NCBI GenBank assembly: GCA_964613055.1
Contig: CAZTGD010000036.1
Coordinates: 1-21,903, forward strand
DNA from: JAXGMQ01 sp964613055
GTDB lineage: Bacteria; Caldisericota; Caldisericia; JAAYUI01
Length of the DNA: 21,903 bases
Direction: 5' to 3'
A program made the position numbers and the translations under genes. Within the stretch, counting starts at the first letter, position 1. Each line of letters begins with the position of its first letter. Positions 16,242 to 21,903 of the stretch are shown here, one piece after another. The notes beneath the pieces were generated by a model. The model was given only the letters and a program-made list of their open reading frames with translations, searched no databases and was not told where the DNA came from.

Positions 16242-16514
16242 ATGTGGCTTTATGTAGTTAATCTGATTATGGTGGCCGGTGTGTTTATATTTGGATTGGT
16301 TTCATGGCAACGGACAGATGCTCATGCTTATCTTTATATTGGAATTGGTTTCCTGTGCTTTGCAATCAGTCATGCCTTTAAGCTTGCTAACGCAATAGTC
16401 GGTGGAGACGGTATTGCTTGGTTGGCTTCAGGTCAACCATTTGATTGGGTGCTGATAGTTGTGAGGATCATCGGTTACTTGCTGTGTCTCTACGCTGTTA
16501 TCTCAGCGAAATAG
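16242..16514 (+). CDS. Small three-helix membrane protein
   Basis: 90 residues with three predicted membrane helices (about 3-20, 30-50 and 68-87) and short loops. A conserved-looking SHAFKLANA sits at the end of helix 2. I do not recognise a named family. AGGAGG is 8 nt before the ATG, and the gene starts one base after the TGA stop of the DUF4388-like gene, so the two are coupled. A membrane sensor or anchor for the upstream protein is the likely role, unproven. Confidence 0.75.
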   Translation: MWLYVVNLIMVAGVFIFGLVSWQRTDAHAYLYIGIGFLCFAISHAFKLANAIVGGDGIAWLASGQPFDWVLIVVRIIGYLLCLYAVISAK

Positions 16515-16532
16515 CTCTTAATTTATTAATAT

Positions 16533-16564
16533 TTAACATAGTAAAGCCGGCTTCTGTGTACTAT
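16533..16564 (+). promoter_or_regulatory. Candidate promoter of the polyferredoxin operon with dyad centred in a 20-bp spacer
   Basis: TTAACA (16533-16538) and TACTAT (16559-16564) are 20 nt apart. The perfect 10-bp dyad AAGCCGGCTT (16544-16553) has its centre exactly at the centre of that spacer. Elongated 19-20-bp spacers with a central dyad are the layout used by MerR-family activators. The start site would be near 16571, 26 nt before the ATG. Confidence 0.45.
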
Positions 16565-16596
16565 AGGTTGTAGTAGTTTGCAAAGGAGCCGGTTAT

Positions 16597-17421
16597 ATGG
16601 CAAAGAAAAGAAGTTGGTTTAAGTGGAGGTACGTTAGGTATCTGTCACAGGCGTTATTCGTAGCGTTTATTGTAAGGTACTCATACCTCCATCTAACGCT
16701 TGAACACGGTGCGTCCGGAAGAACAGGTCCCATAGACTGCATATGTCCAATGGGTTCAATCGCTCTGTTGCCACATCTAGCGCAGACTGGAGAGTTTTTC
16801 AGACGAGCGGGTGATACAAACTTAGTAGTTTTAGCCGCATTGGTTATAGCCGTCTTTGCCTTTGGCGGAGGTTTCTGTGGGTGGATGTGTCCAATGGGTT
16901 CTGTTCAGGAATGGCTTTATCGACTTAGGAAGAAGATTTGGAAGAAAGATATAAAACTTCCGTTGGGAGTTCATAAGGCTCTTCGGTGGTTCAGGTATGC
17001 GGTACTGGTGTTCATTGTTGTTATGACCACCATCAAAGCCACCTTTGTATTCAAATCACTTGACCCCTACAATGCTCTGTTCACCTTAGGTCATGATACA
17101 GTAATTCTGGGATTCATAATACTGGGTGTGTTTATTGCGCTGAGTCTTGTAATCGAGAGACCGTGGTGTCAGTATGCTTGTCCGTTGGGTGGTGCAATAC
17201 AACCTGTTGGCAAGATCTCAGCGACTGGCATTTCTCGCGATGAGGAGAAATGCATCGAATGCGGTAAATGTGATGATGAATGTCCATATCAACTGCCCAT
17301 ATCCACTGTCAAGAATGTAAATAGAGGTTTGTGCATTGAATGTCTCAGGTGTATTGACGAATGTCCAGTTCCAGGCACTCTTGAGTTCGAGTTTGGTTGG
17401 GACAAGGGAGGTGCGAAATGA
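16597..17421 (+). CDS. NapH/YccM-like membrane polyferredoxin
   Basis: 274 residues. Membrane helices (about 12-32, 75-93, 131-148, 165-187) carry cysteine pairs at their ends: C48/C50 in CICPMGS, C94/C98 in CGWMCPMG, and C191/C195 in CQYACPLGG. The soluble C-terminal part has two 4Fe-4S motifs, C219/222/225/229-Pro and C246/249/252/256-Pro. This is the layout of NapH-type proteins that pass electrons between quinol and periplasmic or cytoplasmic partners. AAAGGAG precedes the ATG. The TGA stop overlaps the next gene's ATG, so they act together. Confidence 0.92.
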   Translation: MAKKRSWFKWRYVRYLSQALFVAFIVRYSYLHLTLEHGASGRTGPIDCICPMGSIALLPHLAQTGEFFRRAGDTNLVVLAALVIAVFAFGGGFCGWMCPMGSVQEWLYRLRKKIWKKDIKLPLGVHKALRWFRYAVLVFIVVMTTIKATFVFKSLDPYNALFTLGHDTVILGFIILGVFIALSLVIERPWCQYACPLGGAIQPVGKISATGISRDEEKCIECGKCDDECPYQLPISTVKNVNRGLCIECLRCIDECPVPGTLEFEFGWDKGGAK

Positions 17422-18323
17422 TGAAGTACAAACCGTATGCTGTTGTTGGCATTCTGTTCGTTGTGCTTTTTCTCATCACTGTGTATGCATTTCAATGTGG
17501 TGGTGTATGGAATCCTCCAGGGAACAGAGCGGGTGAAGGAAATGGTTATCATGGAGATCACGAGGGGCATGATGATCACAATGAAACCATAAACAATGCA
17601 GAAATCATTGAAAATGAAACTGAAGATATAGAGTACATCAGTGACACACTCAGAGGATCATTCAATCTTCAAGCATTCCTTGAGGACAATGATATACCTG
17701 TTGACTGTGTTTCTGAAAAACTGGGGCTTACCAATGCTCAGCTGGATGACAGTGCAGGCGATATAAAAGATGCTCTTGGTATCGAGATGAGTGATATCAG
17801 AACTGCTATTGACACGTGTCTGGGTTTTGAACCGAGAGAGTTTGAACATGATGAAGAAGGCAATCATACGGGAAATGATCTCGATACACAGACACTTTAT
17901 GGAGGTAATGATAACGAAAAATACGATTCAGGGATTGGTGATGGAGAAGGAAAGCAATTGAATCAGGCAGAGCAGTCTGAACATATTAATGAACAGGATC
18001 GGGGACAAGGATTGGGTCAGAATCAGGAAACCGATCGTTATGCTGATTCAGGAACAGGACAGGGAGAAGGTTTGGGTCAAGGCTCTGGTTCCGGCAAAGG
18101 CCAAGGACTGGGTTCTGGAAGTGGTCTTGCCAGCAACAATGGAAACCTTATGGGGAAAGATAATGTATCAGAATACTGTAAAACCAACAACATTCCATTG
18201 GAAAGTGTTGCTGTCAAATTGGGAATATCTGAGGAACAACTCTCAAAACAGGCTGGAAAGCTTGCAAAGGAGTTGGGGATGGAGATGTTTGATCTGAGAG
18301 AAATAATCCTGAGTTGTCAGTAG
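17418..18323 (+). CDS. Membrane-anchored partner with two copies of a Cys-ending helical domain
   Basis: 301 residues from the ATG at 17418, in ATGA overlap with the polyferredoxin; GGGAGG lies 6 nt upstream (ATG 17421 is the alternative). One membrane helix (about 8-25) is followed by FQCGG and a His/Asp-rich stretch (44-56, six acidic and four His residues). Two copies of a helical domain, 83-134 and 249-300, align without gaps at offset 166 with 20 of 52 identities; landmarks are NxIP, KLG, LGxEM, DxR and a final Cys. Between them is a long Gly/Gln/Asn-rich linker (195-240). Similar short 'IPxxxxxxKLG' domains accompany membrane ferredoxins in other anaerobes as far as I recall. An electron-transfer or metal-binding partner is inferred. 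Confidence 0.8.
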   Translation: MMKYKPYAVVGILFVVLFLITVYAFQCGGVWNPPGNRAGEGNGYHGDHEGHDDHNETINNAEIIENETEDIEYISDTLRGSFNLQAFLEDNDIPVDCVSEKLGLTNAQLDDSAGDIKDALGIEMSDIRTAIDTCLGFEPREFEHDEEGNHTGNDLDTQTLYGGNDNEKYDSGIGDGEGKQLNQAEQSEHINEQDRGQGLGQNQETDRYADSGTGQGEGLGQGSGSGKGQGLGSGSGLASNNGNLMGKDNVSEYCKTNNIPLESVAVKLGISEEQLSKQAGKLAKELGMEMFDLREIILSCQ

Positions 18324-18348
18324 GATTGTTAATCCAGTAGACGATTAT

Positions 18349-18376
18349 CCAGCCGATCGGATGACCGATCGGCTGG
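18349..18376. terminator. Bidirectional terminator between converging genes
   Basis: CCAGCCGATCGG (18349-18360) and CCGATCGGCTGG (18365-18376) form a perfect 12-bp stem with loop ATGA. On the plus strand it is followed by AATTATTATATT. It lies 25 nt after the plus-strand stop and 10 nt from the minus-strand stop, so it can serve both genes. Confidence 0.85.
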
Positions 18377-18386
18377 AATTATTATA

Positions 18387-19562
18387 TTACGATAAGACTA
18401 TTGTGACCTTTCGTTCATCTCCATCCCAATGTACAGTCCCACCAAGGGCTTCGCCGATAAACCTGAATGGTACAAACGTTCTGCCTGAGACAATGGTGGG
18501 TGGTGGCTCAAGGGTTGCTTTCCTCCCATCTACAAACGCAGTTGATGATTCTATCCACATCTCTATGTAGCAACTCTTGCCAAGAGTAACGGTCACCTTT
18601 CGCTCTTCACCTTCCCAGCCCACGTCAGCTCCGAATGCCTCTGAGATGACTCGGACAGGAACGAGAGTTCGTCCATTAATTATTTGAGGAGGTGCGTCAA
18701 GGCGAACAGTTTGACCATTTACTCGCATTATTTCGCTTCCAATCCAGAGCTCAACAGTACCTTTTCCCTCCTCAACTATAGTGAGTTCAACATATACAGT
18801 ATGATTGCCAGCTTCACTGCTGAAGATGATGTCAGCTTTATAGACACCGGCAGTCAGGTGTGTTGGTGTGAAAACTATCTTGAATTCACAGGTTTCGCCA
18901 GGTGAAATTGAGTTACTTTCAGGAGATATGTCAATCCAGTCTGCATTATTCTTATAGTCAATGCTCCAGGTGTGGTTGAGATTCGATTCTCCCGTGTCTT
19001 GAAAGGTCATGGTGTAGGTTGGTGAATTCTCGTCTTTGTTCATTGTGTGCTTGATTGTTTTGCTGGAGCCTTGCGGTTGCTCTACCGAGCTTTCAATGGC
19101 AAGGAATGTGAAGTAGTACCCTTTTACAGTTGAGAAGACAATTGCAACAGCACCTGCGTTTATGCAATCACTCAGCATATTCTTTCTGTGACCATCTGAT
19201 GTTTTCCATTGGTAGAGTGCTGATGCCACTGGGTCAGAATGTCCTTGATTGAATGCAACGTTTTCAACATAGCATGACCATTCGATACCAGCATCATTGA
19301 GTCTGTCCTCCACTCCTTTACCGTTGAGTACGTGTGAGAGCTGTGATGTGTTGTGCATGTTCTGAGTGTGGTCGTATGCAACCGTGTAGCAACCGGTATG
19401 CCAGCTGATTTCAGCCAATCCCTGGCTTACTCGGTAATCGTTTATCATATCAAACAAAGCTTCCGCTGTCTGTGCTCCAGAAACCAAAGATGGTCGATTC
19501 ACTGTGATAGTGATTCCAATTGTGAGTACAACAATCAGTAATCCAGCAACAATTCTTTTCAT
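18387..19562 (-). CDS. Secreted CAP/SCP-domain protein with Ig-like and stalk domains
   Basis: 391 residues from the ATG at 19562, which has AAGGAGG 5 nt upstream and begins a clean signal peptide (1-29); a frame extension to 19598 has no such support. Residues 32-158 form a CAP (SCP/PR-1) domain with MINDYRVSQGL, VENVAF (Glu100) and SDGHRKNML (His125). Residues 185-265 resemble a BACON/Ig-like beta domain (WSIDYKNNADWIDISPES). Residues 268-391 are two stalk repeats, with NGRTLVPVRVISEAFGADVGW and SGRTFVPFRFIGEALGGTVHW. It is secreted or wall-bound; the activity of bacterial CAP domains is mostly unknown. Confidence 0.88.
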   Translation of the reverse strand: MKRIVAGLLIVVLTIGITITVNRPSLVSGAQTAEALFDMINDYRVSQGLAEISWHTGCYTVAYDHTQNMHNTSQLSHVLNGKGVEDRLNDAGIEWSCYVENVAFNQGHSDPVASALYQWKTSDGHRKNMLSDCINAGAVAIVFSTVKGYYFTFLAIESSVEQPQGSSKTIKHTMNKDENSPTYTMTFQDTGESNLNHTWSIDYKNNADWIDISPESNSISPGETCEFKIVFTPTHLTAGVYKADIIFSSEAGNHTVYVELTIVEEGKGTVELWIGSEIMRVNGQTVRLDAPPQIINGRTLVPVRVISEAFGADVGWEGEERKVTVTLGKSCYIEMWIESSTAFVDGRKATLEPPPTIVSGRTFVPFRFIGEALGGTVHWDGDERKVTIVLS

Positions 19563-19589
19563 GTCAACCTCCTTGACATATATATAACG

Positions 19590-19619
19590 ATTATACACAT
19601 CTTTTGGTTCATATGTAAC
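19590..19619 (-). promoter_or_regulatory. Promoter of the CAP-domain gene
   Basis: On the minus strand GTTACA (19619-19614), 18 nt, then a consensus TATAAT (19595-19590). Transcription would start near 19583, leaving a leader of about 20 nt that contains AAGGAGG. It lies inside the 80-nt divergent gap with uvrB. Confidence 0.55.
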
Positions 19620-19629
19620 CCATCCGAGC

Positions 19630-19635
19630 TAGAAT
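19630..19635 (+). promoter_or_regulatory. -10 box placed for a leaderless uvrB start
   Basis: TAGAAT is followed by seven bases and the uvrB ATG at 19643. No Shine-Dalgarno is visible in the last 30 nt. The -35 region is poor, with TTGGTT only at a 20-nt spacing. Confidence 0.45.
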
Positions 19636-19642
19636 CGATCGT

Positions 19643-21709
19643 ATGGAAGATAAATTCAATCTCATATCAGATTTCACACCGTCAGGTGACCAGCCTCAAG
19701 CCATTGAGAAACTCACCGATGGTATCTGGAGAGGTTTACCACGCCAAACGCTTCTCGGTGTGACCGGTTCTGGAAAGACATATACGATGGCGCAGGTAAT
19801 CGATCGAGTCAATCGACCTACGCTGGTGATCGCTCACAACAAGACCCTTGCGGCACAACTATATTCGGAGTTGTCGGAGTTCTTCCCCAACAACGCTGTT
19901 GAATACTTCGTTTCATACTATGACTACTACCAGCCCGAAGCCTATGTAGCCAGCAGGGATTTGTATATTGCAAAAGAGACCGACATCAATGACGATATAA
20001 TGAGGTTGAGACATTCGACAGTCCGTTCATTGCTTGAGCGTCGAGATGTGATCGTGGTTGCTTCAGTATCGTGTATATATGGATGGGAATCCCCTGAAGG
20101 GTACAAGGAACAGCTCTTATCCGTGAAAACGGGTCAGGAGCTGATGAGAGACGACTTCATTCATGGGTTAGTGGGGATGCAGTATGCAAGGAACAATATT
20201 GCGTTTGAACCGGGCAACATAAGGGTAAAGGGTTCAACGGTTGATGTATGGCCAGCTGAGAGCGAGTCAGCCGTAAGAGTTGAATTTGAGTTTGACGAAG
20301 TCATGAAGGTGTCTAATCTCGACCCAATAACTGGTTCTACCAGTGAAGACATTGGTGGTTTCATGTTCTTCCCTGCCAAGCAGTTTGTTACAACTCAAGA
20401 GCGTCTTGATATGGCAGTTCCAAAGATAGTAACTGAGCTTGATGAGAGGATTAAGTACTTCCAATCTAATAACAAGCCACTTGAGGCGGAAAGAATAGAA
20501 GAGCGAACTAAGTATGACATTGAGATGCTCAGGGAGGTCGGCTACTGCAGTGGGATTGAGAACTACAGCATGCACCTCTCAGGTAGGGATTTTGGTATGC
20601 AACCCTATACACTGATGGATTTTTTCAGCGATGATTCACTCATGATTATTGATGAATCACATATGACCGTTCCCCAGATAAAGGGTATGTTCGCTGGCGA
20701 CAGGGCTCGAAAGATGAACCTCATTGATCATGGTTTCAGACTACCCTCAGCACTTGAGAATCGACCGCTTAACTGGGATGAATTTCAGGGATTCATGCAC
20801 CAGGTTATCTTCGTATCGGCAACACCAGCTTATTATGAGAGGGAGGAATCTGACCAGATTGTCGAACAACTCATTAGACCAACCGGATTGCTTGATCCAA
20901 AGGTTGAGGTCAAGCCAATAACAGGTCAGATCGATGACCTGAAAACGGAGATCAAAAAGAGGATAGACAAGAACGAGAGGTCGCTTGTAACCGTGATGAC
21001 AAAGCGAATGGCAGAGGACCTCGCTGACTTCCTTCTCAAGGAGGAGCTCAAGGTGTGCTACCTTCACTCAGATGTAAAGACGCTTGACAGGGTAGACATA
21101 CTCAAAAAACTGAGGGAGGGTGTGTTTGATGTGATTGTGGGTGTCAACCTTCTGCGAGAAGGGCTTGATCTTCCAGAGGTGTCCTTGATTGCCATACTTG
21201 ATGCTGACAAGGAAGGTTTCCTCAGATCTTCTACTGCGCTAGTGCAGACAATCGGTCGCGCCGCAAGGAATGTTGAAGGTAAAGTAATAATGTACGCTGA
21301 CGATATGACCGATTCCATGAAATACGCAATCAATGAAACAAACCGAAGAAGAACCATCCAAAAGTCTTTCAATGAAGAGCATGATATCGAGCCCAAGACC
21401 ATACGAAAGGCGATCAAGGACATGCTTAAGATACCAGGCAAGACATATGATAAAACTGGTTTGCCTGAGGGTATGAGCAAGAAAGACGTCAAAGCTGTCA
21501 TCCTCCAACTCACCGATGAGATGAATCTTTCAGCTTCTATGCTCGAGTTTGAAAAAGCCGCAAGCATACGTGACCAAATCGCCATCCTGAAGCAGGAATT
21601 GCTACAGAAGGGCAAAGGTTATGACCAACCTCAACCTTCAAGCCGAACACGCACAGCTCAGAAGATCAAATCTAAATTAGTACAAGCTGAACTTAGACGC
21701 AAAAAGTAG
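19643..21709 (+). CDS. uvrB: UvrABC system protein B
   Basis: 688 residues, the usual length. UvrB is the damage-verifying helicase of nucleotide excision repair and works with UvrA and UvrC. Walker A is GVTGSGKT (39-46); the damage-gripping beta-hairpin region is around YDYYQPEAYVASRDLYIAKE (92-111); the DExH box is IIDESH; VSATPAYYE and the QTIGRAARN motif VI follow. The C-terminal UVR domain, which docks UvrC, is MLEFEKAASIRDQI (about residues 633-646). The gene is complete and divergent from the CAP gene. No uvrA or uvrC is in the window. Confidence 0.99.
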   Translation: MEDKFNLISDFTPSGDQPQAIEKLTDGIWRGLPRQTLLGVTGSGKTYTMAQVIDRVNRPTLVIAHNKTLAAQLYSELSEFFPNNAVEYFVSYYDYYQPEAYVASRDLYIAKETDINDDIMRLRHSTVRSLLERRDVIVVASVSCIYGWESPEGYKEQLLSVKTGQELMRDDFIHGLVGMQYARNNIAFEPGNIRVKGSTVDVWPAESESAVRVEFEFDEVMKVSNLDPITGSTSEDIGGFMFFPAKQFVTTQERLDMAVPKIVTELDERIKYFQSNNKPLEAERIEERTKYDIEMLREVGYCSGIENYSMHLSGRDFGMQPYTLMDFFSDDSLMIIDESHMTVPQIKGMFAGDRARKMNLIDHGFRLPSALENRPLNWDEFQGFMHQVIFVSATPAYYEREESDQIVEQLIRPTGLLDPKVEVKPITGQIDDLKTEIKKRIDKNERSLVTVMTKRMAEDLADFLLKEELKVCYLHSDVKTLDRVDILKKLREGVFDVIVGVNLLREGLDLPEVSLIAILDADKEGFLRSSTALVQTIGRAARNVEGKVIMYADDMTDSMKYAINETNRRRTIQKSFNEEHDIEPKTIRKAIKDMLKIPGKTYDKTGLPEGMSKKDVKAVILQLTDEMNLSASMLEFEKAASIRDQIAILKQELLQKGKGYDQPQPSSRTRTAQKIKSKLVQAELRRKK

Positions 21710-21797
21710 TTGATTAATAAACTCCCATTTTAATGAATTTTACTGTCAAATGAGCACTATTGCTATGGCTATTTATATATAATATACTTCATTTTCG

Positions 21798-21825
21798 TTG
21801 TTTTCAAATAATACTACTGTACTAT
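21798..21825 (+). promoter_or_regulatory. Weak promoter candidate before the last gene
   Basis: TTGTTT (21798-21803), 16 nt, then TACTAT (21820-21825). The start would be near 21832, 38 nt before the ATG at 21870. The region is very AT-rich, so a chance match is possible. The 160-nt gap after uvrB shows no terminator. Confidence 0.3.
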
Positions 21826-21869
21826 TTAGATAAGAAAAACAGTTTATCAACCCTTAGGAGGTATGACGA

Positions 21870-21903
21870 ATGAAGACAAGAGTCTATTTGTTAGCACTGG
21901 TTC
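21870..21903 (+). CDS. Start of a secreted protein (cut by the window end)
   Basis: Eleven codons, MKTRVYLLALV, are visible. TAGGAGG (21855-21861) is 8 nt before the ATG. The basic start followed by a hydrophobic run suggests a signal peptide. A second ATG at 21863 in another frame is too close to the Shine-Dalgarno. Function cannot be told. Confidence 0.6.
   Translation, partial: MKTRVYLLALV

Noticed and set aside
19606..19620. SOS (LexA) box before uvrB
   Set aside because: GGTTCATATGTAACC has complementary ends but the half-sites are in the wrong order for GAAC-N4-GTTC and the centre does not match.
21064..21615. 183-codon minus-strand frame inside uvrB
   Set aside because: A shadow of a complete, well-conserved gene; Ser-rich with no start signal.

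Overview
The window looks like a chromosomal segment of an anaerobic, probably monoderm bacterium of moderate GC. The reasons are a cell-division cluster with SepF but no visible FtsA, secreted CAP and 'stalk' (copper-amine-oxidase N-terminal-like) proteins, a membrane polyferredoxin, and promoters with TANNNT -10 boxes lying directly against start codons. A deep-branching actinobacterial relative would fit, but this is inference and the phylum is not proven.

Layout. 1-333: no gene; two 48-bp double-hairpin repeats. 333-7575 (minus strand): a housekeeping block transcribed leftwards, ftsQ - ftsZ - yggS - sepF - alaS - aldo/keto reductase-ferredoxin - ruvX, with tiny gaps or overlaps. 7540-8847: a terminator, a secreted stalk-domain protein and a divergent ArsR-type regulator. 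9088-9913: two equal-length tandem paralogues with a STAS/SpoIIAA-like look. 10188-10709: a secreted protein whose frame is crossed by a TGA codon directly after the signal peptide. A strong hairpin follows at once, making this a candidate selenoprotein. 10710-11470: no supportable gene. 11471-12752 (minus): two related lipoproteins. 12924-16514: a phosphodiester glycosidase-type protein, a MarR-GNAT fusion, a DUF4388-like protein and a small membrane protein. 16597-18323: a NapH-like polyferredoxin followed by a membrane-anchored two-repeat protein. 18387-19562 (minus): a CAP/Ig-like/stalk protein. 19643-21709: uvrB. 21870-end: the start of another secreted protein.

How the genes work together. 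The left block joins division (FtsQ, FtsZ, SepF) to translation (AlaS) and DNA maintenance (RuvX). SepF, with an amphipathic N-terminus, is the likely membrane tether for FtsZ here. The right half is mostly cell-surface and redox functions. NapH-like protein and its partner probably form a small membrane electron-transfer unit whose promoter has a dyad centred in a 20-bp spacer, as MerR-type promoters do.

The observations most worth a second look are the in-frame TGA with its SECIS-like hairpin at 10275-10315, the repeated leaderless-promoter layout before four genes that lack a Shine-Dalgarno sequence, the paired repeats that keep their hairpins while changing stem sequence, and the two-repeat redox-partner protein.
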